From Corallium rubrum (taxonomy: Eukaryota > Cnidaria > Anthozoa > Scleralcyonacea > Coralliidae), in contig OZ035997.1 in NCBI GenBank assembly GCA_964035015.1, positions 83,088,269-83,152,268 on the forward strand: a stretch of 64,000 bases of DNA. The letters are read 5' to 3'. Within the stretch, counting starts at the first letter, position 1. Each line of letters begins with the position of its first letter. A model generated the notes under the pieces. The model had not been told where the DNA came from and did no database searches. It saw only the letters and a list, made by a program, of their open reading frames with translations. Below are positions 50,790 through 62,697 of the stretch, one piece after another. Both the position numbers and the translations under genes were made by a program.

Positions 50790-51347
50790 TTATATGGCAC
50801 AAGTTACTTCCGTTGAAATCATGTGTTCTCATTGGCCGATAGGTTTCACGTGCCGGTCGATTATTTTCCGTAATCCACCGGTCGAATACGGATTTTGTCA
50901 GCCATGTTGTTTGCGACTAAACAACGAATTAAACAACGCAAGAAAACCGCAAGAATTTTGTGAATTCAACAACCTGAGGACTATAAAATTATATATGATT
51001 GGGACGAGAGCAATCTGGAAGCGAGTTTAGGAGTCCGAAAGCAATGACAACAAAAGCAACAACATTGAAAACGACGAGTTTATGTTACAAGCTCGAGGTC
51101 ACACTAAACCAGCACTAAACTGACTAAAGTACGTATCATGACAAGGTATAAATGTAAGGTTTGTTGTTTCAAAATGCCATATAATAAACGTTTTATTAAC
51201 CTCGCTTGCTCGGTCTTTACAGAGAAATATCAGACCTCGGTCTTTGTGTACAAACCTCGCCCTACGGGCTCGGTCTGTACCAAAAAGACCTCGGTCCGAT
51301 ATTTCTCTGTAAAGACCTCGCGTTCGGTTAATAAGAAGTTATTATTT
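50790..51347. mobile_element. Second body-plus-hairpin element, unit 2 only
   Basis: A body bounded by TATATGGCA and TGCCATATA (about 50792-51187) is followed by a hairpin of about 160 bp (TTATTAACCTCGCTTGCTCGG ... GGTTAATAAG) related to the other foldback copies but diverged. Unit 1 lacks it. Confidence 0.65.
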
Positions 51348-51654
51348 ATCTTTTCCTCAACATATTAACTTTTGTTTCCACATTGATTTTTTCAGCATAG
51401 GGTCTTTTTTCAATATATCAATTTTAATATATTTTTTTTCATGTTTTCCTAAAACTAAACTATTAGGTAGACCTTAAATGAAGTAGTTAGGGCTTTTCCC
51501 TTTTTTGTCACGCAGGCCAGTTGTAACGTAGGCTCAGTGTTTTGCATTTATGCAATATGCTAATTTGGAATTTTGAGTTTTGAACTTTTGAGAAGAAGGA
51601 TCTGCAATCAATGAGTACTGTAATAATTCTGACTTGACGAAAAGGAGTTCTAGC

Positions 51655-52604
51655 ATGAATGGGAAAAAGTCTCATCGGTGTCCAGCCTGCACCAAGACAT
51701 TTGGTAGTTCATCAAATTTAAGACGTCATATGGTAATACATACTGAAGAGAAACCTTTCAAATGTGATGTCTGTAAGAAGACATGTTCAGTTCTTCATGT
51801 AACTTAATAGCTCATCAAAGAACACATACTGGAGAGAAACCATTCAAATGTGATGTCTGTAAGAAGACATTTTCGCAGTCAAGTAGCTTACTATATCATA
51901 AAAGAACACATACTGGAGAGAAACCATTCAAATGTGATGTCTGTGACAAAGTGTTTGCTCGTTTATCTACCCTGCAACATCACAAAAGAACACATACTGG
52001 AGAGAAACCATTCAAATGTGATGTCTGTGACAAAATGTTTGCTCATTTATCTACCCTGCAATGTCACAAAAGAACACATACTGGAGAGAAACCATTCAAA
52101 TGTGATGTCTGTGACAAAGTGTTTGCTCATTTATCTACCCTGCAATGTCACAAAAGAACACATACTGGAGACAAACCTTTCAAATGTGATTTCTGTGACA
52201 AAACGTTTGCTCATTTATTTACCCTGCAATGTCATAAAAGAACACATACTGGAGAGAAAGCATTCAAATGTGATATCTGTGGCAAGACATTTTCCCAGTC
52301 AGGTAACTTACAATATCATAAAAGAACACACACTGGAAAGAAACCTTACACTTGTGATATCTGTGACAAAGCATTTTCCCATCGTTATAGTTTTGTAAAT
52401 CATCAAAAGACACATCACACAGGAAAAAGTTTCAAGTGTAATTGCTGTAACATGAATTTTGATTGTAAAACATTTGATCGACATTTGTTCAACCATGAAC
52501 TTGAAGCCACAGAACCAAATGGGATGCGGTACATATGTCTGAAATGTGATGTCACATTTGATTTAGCTAGTGCATTGGTAAAGCACATGACTGAACTTCA
52601 TTAA
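51655..52604 (+). pseudogene. C2H2 zinc-finger locus 5, 5' frameshift
   Basis: The normal start (ATG 51655, MNGKKSH) leads through one finger and into the second, where extra bases near 51784 shift the frame to a stop. An ATG at 51783 opens a 273-residue frame with seven canonical fingers and the family C-terminus (CNCC...HLFNH, CLKC...HMTELH). If translation begins there, a shortened protein is made; otherwise it is a pseudogene. Confidence 0.75.
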
Positions 52605-55600
52605 CCCTTTCACTATGGTGGTTGCCTCTTGGTATTTTACTCTGGCTAATGCTAATGCCAGAGTTACTCTGGCCAATGCTAGATGATTTTACTTGTCAAG
52701 GCAAGAACTCTAGTAGTGAAAGGGTTAAAAAACTATCTCGTTAACTCTTTCCCTACCATGGTGGCCTTTTAATATTTTACTCTGGTTTTCCTGTCATGGG
52801 AAGAACTCTAGTAGGGAAAGGGTTAAGGTGGTTCTGTCTAGTTTACCAGAAGTAAGTGCATTTGTGTAATAGATGTACCTTGTGTGTATTTTGAAACCAC
52901 TGGTGGTGGTTGAACACCATACAGTAACAATTGTTGCTTCAATGAATCCTGGTTGATGTAAGTAAATAGTATCATTGATATTGCTTGTTAATAATACATT
53001 TTATTATAATGAGGGTTTATCAGGTCTGATGTCATAAATATCATACCTTCTTCTGATTGGCCAATAATTTTTTGGTAGGCAATGGACAATTCCCATTCTA
53101 GCAATGCATCATGGGAGTTGTGTTTGTGTCTTTCCTTTTTGGCAAAATGCCTGTCATCTGGTGGGCATTCTGCTTAGAACAAAACTGACTGTTTTAAGAC
53201 TTCTATTACACAGAACAATTTTGAAATTCTGAGATGGTGGTTTTAAGAGGGTATGAACCACATTTGTCAAATACAAGGTTTTCATCAATCATTGATACTG
53301 GCAAGAAAATTACTTCAGAGTATTCAGTATTGAATCAGTGCCACATATATCCTGAGATAATTTGAGCACAATTGTTTACAATATTCGGGAAGCCAAACTC
53401 GTGTACTAGCTGGTGTGTCAACACAGGTCCCTGGACACAGCCTTGTGAGTGATTGAATTAACCTTTTGAACAAAAAAATTACCAACTGTTCTTTTTACCA
53501 CAGATGTATGCATTTTGTATCGTGTGTTTTCTATAATGTTTTTTATTTATTAAGCTTTGCCACTAGCTTTTACATACACATATATATTAGGTAATCACAT
53601 TTTAAAGTCCATAAAAAGTATCTAAAAGTGGCAGGGTAACCGCAACAGCATATTTGCCAATTACTGCAGGCCCATATATCTGGGTGCCAATGGGAAATAC
53701 TAATTTTAAACGAATTTTTTACTTGATTAAGGTGGCTCCATATAGTTTCTTGAAACATGGAAGGTACAAGTTTGAGAGTCCAAAACACGTACATAATCAA
53801 TTCGGAAAAAGAATAAAACTAAATGTTGTGCATAGTTAAACAGTCTGACAATCAAAAACTGTTACCAAATAAATACCAACAGTTGTTGCTATGGCAACAG
53901 TGACGTTTCAAAATGGCTGCCAATTACCCTTCAAACTAATTTAATTCGAAAAAAACTTTAGTGACCCCCAATTTTTTTTTCATTAAAACTTTTTCTTGAC
54001 GAATCATTTTTTCCCCCGGAAAAATCATGTTTGTTAATTTTTTAAAAATTTCGTTCTCCAGAATTTTTTTAAAATCGGCCTATTGATTACTCATGCTTCA
54101 AGGAAAGATTTAATGGAAAAAAAAGTGGGGGTCACCAAAGTTTTTTCAGAATTAAATTAGTTTGAAGGATAATTGGCAGCCATTTTGAAACGTCATTGTT
54201 GCCATAGCAACAACTGTTGGTATTTATTTGGTAACAGTTTTTGACTGTCAGACTGTTTAGCTATGCATAACATTTAGTTTTATTCTTTTTCCGAATTGTT
54301 TAATCACGTGTTTTGGACTCTCAAACTTGTATTTTCCATTTTTGAAGAAACTGTATGGAGCCACCTTAAAGTGAAAATTTTGTTGCTGTTTCTGAAAAAA
54401 GATTAGTTGTTTGATAGCATTATAGATTGTAAAACTAGACAACTGAAGGTTCTACAGGAAGCAATTCAAGAATTTATAACATTTCCAGCAGGAGGATACT
54501 GGAGTGTTCAATACGCTTGTTCCTGTGGTATTATATTATGTTTACTTTGTAAAACAAGAAATTAACCACATATTGCAAAAAAAGCAAATACTGTACTTTA
54601 CAAATAAATCAAAACATTTGTGTTTCATTTTTGGTCAATAAATTATATTAATGCTGAGCTTTCGTCTTGTTAGGCCGTCTTTTTAGCTTATAAAACATTG
54701 AAATATCCCAAAATGGTTTTCTTTATCTATTAACAACTCCATGCAACGCTTCGAGAAGGAAATACTTTGTTGAAGTTTTGTAAAGCAATTATGATTAGTT
54801 AAGTATACGACTAAACCTCTGCAGCTGCTAGTCAGCTAGTGCCAAATGGAGTCTTAGAGCGGCTACTGTATACTTTTGCGTAGTAACTTTTTGACCTTAA
54901 ATTGTTCGTCGGTTTTCTTTTACCCTATTGCTTTCCCCCGCTTTTTTCAAGTTTCGCTTTGACATGCAAGTTTCCTTTTACTAAAGATGTTTTTTTTACA
55001 TAAACGTTGCTTTGTTTCTGTTCTCTTTAAATGATATATACGTACTATTTTAATTCCCAAAAGGTGCTTTCTTTTATGACTTAATTTTTGTTTTGTCAAA
55101 TTTCGCACATGATAACTCAAATGTTAACCAATTAAATTAATTTAATAAAATTACGTAAAACATATCTTCTGACTTATTTAGACATTGCTTCCTTATACGC
55201 AGTACTCAGCGAAATACGAAATTCGTAGTGTTTTTTTTTTAAAGATTAGTTGTTTGGTAACATTATACAGCGGCGGATTTAGCGTTAGTCAAATAAGTCA
55301 GATGACTAACGTGAAAATTTTTAAGTGAGAATTGAAAATAATTATTAATATTATTTATGCTTAGAAGTGAAGTAACATTATGTAACATTACGTAACGTTA
55401 CGTGTTGCAGGATTTAGGCCGATTTGTCCATTTTCATTGGTCCAAACCAGCCAAAACGCGAGCCCTTACTGATTTAGATTTTAGGCCGATTTAGCCATTG
55501 TGATTGGCCAATATTAAGGGAATTGTTCATTCAGATTGGTGGATAGTTTTGCTGAAAGTATGCCTAACCGGAAGTCGACAAAGGTCTCGCGGTTCTGTTC

Positions 55601-56340
55601 GATCGTGGCTTCTACAAGCTTGTTAGATCGTGCGTTGTCGTGCAAAAATGATGTCCTTTTGCGGTAAATGTATATTGATTTGTCCGCGAGAATCAGTGCT
55701 TGTCGAGTACTGACGGCGGGAGAGCATTTCCCCAAGATTGGGAAGACATTTATATACCAAGATATCGGTGCTAAAGACGGCCTATTTACCAAAGCACATG
55801 ATGAAGGCGGATAAGAGTAAGCCCTTGGAGCAAGCCAAAGGTCGCTCTAAGGTAAGCTTATAGGTACAGTATTTCTGTTTATCAATATGGATTCAATATC
55901 GATGTTGGTCCGCTGTCATGTTATTTCCACAACCCTAACCTCAAAAGTGTGTGTGTGGGGGTGGGTGGGTTGGTGGAGGGGGGGGGGGGGGGGGCGTTGT
56001 CGTCCCAGTCGCTGTCCGACCACCCCTAATAGGGTTGGTAATTTATTGCCGTCAATGCTCTTACGATTACAATAGTTTATTGGTTGCAATTTCAGTGGCT
56101 ACGCCTGCATGCATGCAGTGGTTTGGCTACGCGGTCATTAGAGCAAGAAAGCGGTTGAATAGACGTATGCGTGTTTATATCTTTGTTTAAATTCAGTATT
56201 AATAGTAACTAGAAAAACATATAGCACATTGAATGGTGTTTATCATTAATTAAATTGAAGTGGGAGCCAGGTTAGTATCAATATACAAGGCACATGATAG
56301 AAAATGGATATTGCTAATGTTTCTGCTTATAATACGCAGT
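52605..56340. other. Non-coding part of unit 2
   Basis: Counterpart of 44216-47212. No gene is recognised. Unit 2 has about 135 extra bases at 53540-53675 relative to 45135-45150, besides the element at 53731-54365. A G-run lies at 55977-55994. Confidence 0.6.
53731..54365. mobile_element. 635-bp TTAA-flanked inverted-repeat element
   Basis: Ends GGTGGCTCCATA and TATGGAGCCACC, with arms of nearly 300 bp that are inverted copies of each other, flanked by TTAA (53727-53730 and 54366-54369). Unit 1 has the same flanks with one TTAA (45207-45210). No transposase. It fits a piggyBac- or Kolobok-type MITE. Confidence 0.92.
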
Positions 56341-56341
56341 A

Positions 56342-57524
56342 CTAGTATTCAAAGTTTGTAAACTCCTTAGTAATGTCTTGCAAAAAGGTGTTAAAAAGGT
56401 TCTCCCCTCGGTGAGTGTAACGCCATACAAACTCAGCTAAGTAAGATGCGTAATGGTATTTCCTTCGTCCGCGTGTTGAAAGAGAGACATTCATTTTGCT
56501 CCAGTGACCTTCGATTCTGTTTGTGTGATCGCCATCGTTGCTCACAAACACTTAGAATGATTGACTGTTGCGCGGAGATAGCCATGTCTTTCTAAGGTTT
56601 ATGTAAGCTTTCCAGCAATCAGAAACGATTTTCGTTCCAGGAAGGATCCATTTCTTGATTTGATTATTGGTAGAAGTGTGGCTTCGTCCCTCTTTTCAAC
56701 TGTGAATATAAACGAATTTCTTGATTCGTTTTCAATCCCTCCGAATACCCACTGGTCTTCAACCTTGTGACCTTTGTGATATTTGTGTTTTCCGATCTTC
56801 GACTCGTCGATTTGAACAATTTTGCCTGGCCCACCGATGCAGGGAATGGATTCGCGAAGCATGACCACTTGAGCACTTCACAAACTTCACGGCAGAACAT
56901 GTCCCAGTCAACTCCTGATTTGGATGCGAGACCAACTTGTTGAACGATTTTGCACTGATTAAGGTCGGCTGTCCACCAGTATGTGAACTTTAATATCTCC
57001 TCGATGGTCAAGTTGCTTTATTCGATCCAACTCCCTTTCCTAATGCTGACTTCCACTCGATGTCGTTTGCCATTCAAAGTCTTGCGGCATAGCCATTTGT
57101 AGCCATCGTTGCGGTCTTTAGTTTCTGTCCAGGTCATGTCGGAGTTACAATGTGGGCAGAGCTGCTGCGAGGATATTAACTGGCGGTCTTTAAGCCACTG
57201 GAATAAAACATCTTTAGAGGATAAGATGGAGTCTCTCAAATCGTCGTATGTAGTGAAAGGCCTTTCTTGGAGACGTTGTTTTCGAGAATAGGAGATGTCT
57301 TCCGATGTGGTCTGGCTAGCAACTTCTGTATTGTTGAAATAGGAACAATGTGTCTGAATCGCAATAGATTTTCTCAATTTAACTTGACATGTGCTTTTGG
57401 AAAGGAAACGCTGAACTAGTGGATTATAGATTTTGAAACATGCTCTGTGAATGATGTGACAAAGGAGGCGTTGTTTGTGCGCGAGGTGTGTGAGAGAAAG
57501 GTGAGATGAGAAATTATTGAACAT
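56342..57524 (-). pseudogene. Merlin (ISXO2-like) transposase, copy 2
   Basis: An ATG at 57522-57524 opens 168 residues with an N-terminal region and the CPHC zinc-binding part, ending at TAA (57018-57020). The frame continues open after this stop (TIEEILKFTYWW onward). Later frameshifts lie near 56850, 56660 and 56555. The catalytic segments VQIDESKIG and HTNRIEGHW are still readable. The same TAA is in copy 1, so it predates the duplication. Confidence 0.85.
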
Positions 57525-57557
57525 GGCGTTAGATTACAAAAGGACATGCCATGAATA

Positions 57558-57682
57558 ATCGAAATATGGTAATTTTAGATATACTGCCGAAACAGAGAAC
57601 GTAGAAGGGCCCTCGCTCGAAACGTTAGACTCCTACGTTCTCTGTTTCGGCAGTATATCTAACCTTACTATATTTCGATTGT
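57558..57682. repeat. Long palindrome (arms about 48 bp)
   Basis: Arms AATCGAAATAT...CCGAAACAGAGAACGTAG and the complement, with small differences, surround a 28-bp loop containing CTCGAAACGTTAGAC. The loop recalls the 3' half of a hammerhead core (CGAAAC) but has no CTGATGA. Confidence 0.75.
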
Positions 57683-58076
57683 TGTTTCTGCACTGCCTAC
57701 GCAGCACGCTACTTTTACTACACTATAGAAATACTATTATAAATAAATCAAAACATCGGGTGTTCCAGAAAAGATTTTCATACCCCCCAGAGGAAATGCT
57801 AAACGAGTCCTCTCCCCTCTTTGGAAATCATGAGACCAAACACTGACCCGCTTCCCCCCGGACAGCCTCGAAAGCTAAAATTACGCTCTCCCCATCGGAC
57901 ATCGTTTTTTGTCAGCGGTTTATTTTTACGCGTGCCATTTTTACCCGTCGAGCCGTACCAAAAATTGAGCGTAGTGTATGTAAATGGGGCTTCAGAGTAC
58001 AAACTGTAAAATGTACGTTCATCCGACAGCCAATGTTTATAACATTAATTTCTTCGTCAACAACATCGTCGCCGCC
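57683..58076. other. Intergenic
   Basis: No gene, repeat or RNA recognised. Confidence 0.5.
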
Positions 58077-58620
58077 ATAAAAATACAATACAATACAATA
58101 CAATACAATACTTTATTTAAGGAGAGTAACATCTTAACCTGTCACAGTTATCTAACAGATGGCCCTCCACAAAAAAATAACATAAATACATTGGTAAATA
58201 CTAAAAGTAATTAAATGATACACAATTACAGAATAGACAAAATTTACAATTTGAACACATTAGGAGTTCCAAGTTATCGACTCGTTTCACTCGAGAGCTA
58301 AATATAGCTCGTAACTTAAATTTGATAAGGAGAAGACGAGATTGAAGGGAAGATGTCAAAGGTAAGATTGCAAGTTGTTTTAGATCAGCATCAAGAGCAT
58401 TAAATAAGACCGGGGCTAGGTACCCATAGGTGCGCTTAAGGGAATTTGAACGTGGTTTGGGAACTATCAAATTGTAAGTTGATGCCCTAGTCTGGCGAAA
58501 ACGGTGTTGGGATAGAAACTGAAACTTTTGTTTGTAGCAAAAAGGTGCAAAAGGGTCAAGAATTATACTATATAAGGTTAATATCTTTCTGATCTTCCAG
58601 CGCAGGCAACTAGCTTTGTC
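58077..58620 (-). pseudogene. Non-LTR retrotransposon 3' fragment
   Basis: The minus strand encodes, from about 58605 to 58201, the C-terminal tail of a CR1/L2-like ORF2 (RWKIRKILTLYS, LDPFAPF, then RTSTYNLIVPKPRSNS-like text and RTYGYLAPVLFNAL), ending at a TAA near 58201. A 3' end of GTATT pentamers (58081-58111) closes it, as in microsatellite-tailed LINEs. Upstream of about 58620 the frame is full of stops. Confidence 0.7.
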
Positions 58621-58930
58621 TCATTTTGTTTTGATATCTCAAAGAAATCATCTACGGAACATTTTCCGTACGCAAAAGCAAGAAACGTGAAGCTTTAAAA
58701 CTCTGAAGATGAGATCGAAAATGCGGTTGGCAAATAAAAGTTAAATATTTGTTTGACAAGCCTGATATTTTAGAAGAGAAGTCTAAAGGCCATAAAGAAC
58801 ATTTTGTGTGAGAGCGACTAACCCACTTCATCGCGAACTTTCATGCTAGCGAGCACGTGGCTCCTATCCTCGTTGATTTTGTAGTGTTTAATACCTCCGC
58901 CAGCTATAGGAAGTTATGTTATTCTGTTTA
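58621..58930. other. Intergenic
   Basis: No intact feature seen; possibly more decayed LINE sequence on the minus strand. Confidence 0.4.
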
Positions 58931-60410
58931 TTAGTTAGTTCGTTTGTTCGTTTGTTCGTTTGTTCGTTTGTTCGTTTGTTCGTTTGTTCGTTTGTTCGTT
59001 TGTTCGTTTGTTCGTTTGTTCGTTTGTTCGTTTGTTCGTTTGTTCGTTTGTTCGTTTGTTCGTTTGTTCGTTTGTTCGTTTGTTCGTTTGTTCGTTTGTT
59101 CGTTTGTTCGTTTGTTCGTTTGTTCGTTTGTTCGTTTGTTCGTTTGTTCGTTTGTTCGTTTGTTCGTTTGTTCGTTTGTTCGTTTGTTCATTTGTTCGTT
59201 TGTTCGTTTGTTCGTTTGTTCGTTTGTTCGTTTGTTCGTTTGTTCGTTTGTTCGTTTGTTCGTTGGTTCGTTGGTTCGTTGGTTCGTTGGTTCGTTGGTT
59301 CGTTGGTTCGTTGGTTCGTTGGTTCGTTGGTTCGTTGGTTCGTTGGTTCGTTGGTTCGTTGGTTCGTTGGTTCGTTGGTTCGTTGGTTCGTTGGTTCGTT
59401 GGTTCGTTGGTTCGTTGGTTCGGTTGGTTCGTTGGTTCGTTGGTTCGTTGGTTCGTTGGTTCGTTGGTTCGTTGGTTCGTTGGTTCGTTGGTTCGTTGGT
59501 TCGTTGGTTCGTTGGTTCGTTGGTTCGTTGGTTCGTTGGTTCGTTGGTTCGTTGGTTCGTTGGTTCGTTGGTTCGTTGGTTCGTTGGTTCGTTGGTTCGT
59601 TGGTTCGTTGGTTCGTTGGTTCGTTGGTTCGTTGGTTCGTTGGTTCGTTGGTTCGTTGGTTCGTTGGTTCGTTGGTTCGTTCTTGGTTCGTTGTTCGTTC
59701 GTTCGTTCGTTCGTTGGTTCGTTCGTTCGTTCGTTCGTTCGTTCGTTCGTTCGTTCGTTCGTTCGTTCGTTCGTTCGTTCGTTCGTTCGTTCGTTCGTTC
59801 GTTCGTTCGTTCGGTTCGTTCTTCGTTCGTTCGTTCGTTCGTTCGTTCGTTCGTTCGTTCGTTCGTTCTTCGTTCGTTCGTTCGTTCGTTCGTTCGTTCG
59901 TTCGTTCGTTCGTTCGTTCGTTCGTTCGTTCGTTCGTTCGTTCGTTCGTTCGTTCGTTCGTTCGTTCGTTCGTTCGTTCGTTCGTTCGTTCGTTCGTTCG
60001 TTCGTTCGTTCGTTCGTTCGTTGTCGTTCGTTCGTTGTCGTTCGTTCGTTCGTTCGTTCGTTCGTTCGTTCGTTCGTTCGTCGTTCGTTCGTTCGTTCGT
60101 TCGTTCGTTCGTTCGTTCGTTCGTTCGTTCGTTCGTTCGTTCGTTCGTTCGTTCGTTCGTTCGTTCGTTCGTTCGTTCGTTCGTTCGTTCGTTCGTTCGT
60201 TCGTTCGTTCGTTCGTTCGTTCGTTCGTTCGTTCGTTCGTTCGTTCGTTCGTTCGTTCGTTCGTTCGTTCGTTCGTTCGTTCGTTCGTTCGTTCGTTCGT
60301 TCGTTCGTTCGTTCGTTCGTTCGTTCGTTCGTTCGTTCGTTCGTTCGTTCGTTCGTTCGTTCGTTTGTTTGTTTGGTTGTTTGGTTGTTTGGTTGTTTGT
60401 TTGTTTGTTT
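58931..60410. repeat. 1.5-kb TTCG-based microsatellite in three blocks
   Basis: Block 1 (about 58940-59260) is TTCGTTTG; block 2 (about 59261-59690) is TTCGTTGG; block 3 (about 59695-60365) is TTCG with a few one- to three-base slips; a short TTTG/GGTTGTTT tail follows. Because units are 4 or 8 bp, all frames stay open and give false giant frames on both strands. Confidence 0.97.
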
Positions 60411-62211
60411 CTGGAGATTTTTTAAGTCTAAATCGTCAAAATCCTTATTACCTGATGTGATGAAATTAGGAGGTCTTAAACTCTCTTCTTCAAAAGAAAA
60501 GGCTGATGCTTTTAACAACTTTTTTGCGTCAGTCTTTAATCCTGACTCAGGTTCTTCTTTATCTTTTCCTTCAAAGTCTACTCTCAATTCTCTTGACTCA
60601 ATAATTGTTTCTGAATCCTTAGTACAGTCTCTATTATCTAATTTGTCACATTCTAAAGCTACTGGCCCAGATGGAATACCTGCTTATCTCTTAAAACGAT
60701 GCTCTGAAGTTATCGCTCCCTCCCTGGCTGCTCTCTTCGAGTTATCTATCCAGCAGAGTGTAGTTCCCTCAGAATGGAAACATGCTAATGTAGTTCCAGT
60801 CCCTAAGAAAAGTGACGTTCATGAAGTTACTAATTACAGACCAATTTCTTTACTATCCCAAGTCTCTAAAGTTCTTGAACGTTTGATTTTCAGTCAAGTT
60901 TCTTTTTTCATTAAGAACTCTTTATATGATCTCCAGCATGGTTTTCGCTGTAATAGGTCATGTGTTACTCAACTTCTTAATATATTTCACGACATTGGTA
61001 GTGCCCTTGATGCTGGTAAAGAAATTGACCTCATCTATCTTGATTTTGCTAAAGCTTTCGACTCTGTCTCTCATAGTAAACTCCTATCCAAGCTGAAAAC
61101 TTACGGAATTTCCGGTCCTCTTTTTAAATGGTTTGCCGATTATCTTCATGATCGGAAACAGCGTGTTGTTGTTGAAGGAGTTTCTTCGTCGTTCGTTAGT
61201 GTTAAGTCTGGTGTGCCGCAAGGTAGTGTGATAGGTCCTCTTCTTTTTATTCTCTATGTTAATGACCTTCCGGAGGTAACCAGCAACAGTACTGTTGCTC
61301 TTTTTGCTGACGACAGCAAGTGCTTCCGCTCAATTGAGTCACCAGCAGATAGAGATCTCCTCCAGCTTGATCTCGATGCTATGAGCAACTGGTCACAGTC
61401 CTGGCAAATGAAATTTAATGTGTCTAAAACTCTCTTACTAAGGATATCCCGAAAACGTACTCAATCTAGTCATTCCTATCACCTCAACAACGAATTAGTT
61501 AAAAGTGTAACAAATCAAACCGACTTGGGTGTGGTCATCAGCAATGACCTTAAGTGGTCCCCCCATATTTCTAAATGTGTTGCTAAAGCTAATCGTATGC
61601 TTGGGTTTCTCCGCAGGAACTGTACTCAAATGTCAAATGTCCGTTGCCGTCGTCTACCCTATTTAGCGCCCGTCCGTTCTCACTTGTCTTACGGTAGTGA
61701 AATCTGGGCTCCTCAGGACAAGTCACGTGACCTTTCACTTCTTGAGGGTGTTCAGAGACGAGCCACAAAATTCATACTCCAAGATTATGAATCGTCTTAC
61801 ACTGACCGTCTCAAAAAGCTTAACTTATTACCTATATCATATTGGCTTGAAATTAAGGATCTTCTCTTCTTCTTTAAGTGTAAACAAGGTCTCTACGATC
61901 TAGATATCTCCCGTTTTGTTACTTTTTCTTCTATCCGCTCGTCTCGCACTCGTCCAAGTCAAAATAACTTGCTTCAAGCCAATCCTTGTAAGACTTCTCT
62001 TTTTAGAAATTCTTTTTTCAACAGAATTGTCTTTCTCTGGAACAATCTCTCTCCGATAGTTCGCGATAGTACTTCTGTTTCCATTTTTAAACATGAACTT
62101 TATATTCACTACTCTTCTAAGTTAGACTCCAATTTCGATGTTAATAGACTGCGCACCTGGAAAAGTTTCTGTTCTAGGTGTCGTTCTTTCAATCCAAGTT
62201 GTTGCTCTTAA
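60411..62211 (+). CDS. Reverse transcriptase part of LINE ORF2
   Basis: About 600 residues, open to the stop at 62209-62211. Motifs in order: [14 protein letters not shown] (RT 1), VVPVPKKSD and [19 protein letters not shown], '[14 protein letters not shown]' with the first catalytic Asp, [21 protein letters not shown], and 'LFADDSKCF' with FADD instead of YADD, usual in the CR1/Jockey group. The tail includes [22 protein letters not shown]. No endonuclease domain precedes it. The frame is also open backward through the microsatellite, but that part is not coding. There is no credible start codon, so it is a truncated copy with an undamaged RT. Confidence 0.9.
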
Positions 62212-62435
62212 ATCTTTATGTAATTTGTGTATTAGTTGGGGTTTTTTGTTGGTTTTTTTTTTTATCGTGTGTTTACTTAACGTTTATTATGTAATTTTTT
62301 TGTTGGGTTGGTCTTCACATGGGACTCGTGTCCTGTTGATCATTCCTTCAATCATGTTCAATTTATTGCATTCTTTTTACTGTATATTTGCATTGTTGCA
62401 TGGTTGAAAAGTTAATAAATAAAATAAATAAAGAT
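60411..62435 (+). mobile_element. 5'-truncated non-LTR retrotransposon (CR1/Jockey-like)
   Basis: The element starts at the end of the microsatellite, keeps the reverse transcriptase and C-terminal part, a 3' untranslated region and an AATAAATAAAATAAATAAAG end. The endonuclease is missing. Confidence 0.85.
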
Positions 62436-62595
62436 CGTCGGTGGCAGCAGCAGGTTGTGGGGAACTGGGAACCAGAGGACTGGGAACAAAAACCCAACTT
62501 TGGGGTCTTTTTCATCGGAGTTTCCCAGACCCTCCGTTCCTTGGCACTAGCCAAAAGGATCGCAGGCTCTGGGTACGAGATTGGTTGTGGATTTG

Positions 62596-62598
<3 letters not shown>
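62436..62598. other. Spacer after LINE
   Basis: Short unique sequence with no recognised feature. Confidence 0.4.

Positions 62599-62641
<43 letters not shown>
62599..62641. repeat. (TA)n microsatellite
   Basis: Pure TA run immediately before the Penelope-like element. Confidence 0.95.
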
Positions 62642-62643
<2 letters not shown>

Positions 62644-62697
62644 TTAATCACCAGGCAAAAAGCCATTTATATAAGTTAATCACCAACACATATTAAC

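Larger units (their letters stand above)
49031..57475. repeat. Tandem-duplication unit 2
   Basis: Second copy of the unit, without the Polinton. It carries an unoccupied AACTAT target at 49121-49126, extra insertions at 50003-50165, 50790-51347 and 53731-54365, and lacks the insertions at 42452-43339 and 47213-47735. Confidence 0.9.

Noticed and set aside
58960..60410. An apparent 1083-residue protein joining the repeat to the LINE reverse transcriptase
   Set aside because: The repeat happens to be in frame with the truncated RT; the first 480 residues are repeat-derived.
58935..60587. Giant open frames of 490-550 codons across the TTCG repeat, both strands
   Set aside because: A repeat with a 4- or 8-base unit and no stop stays open in all frames; the products are simple peptide repeats.
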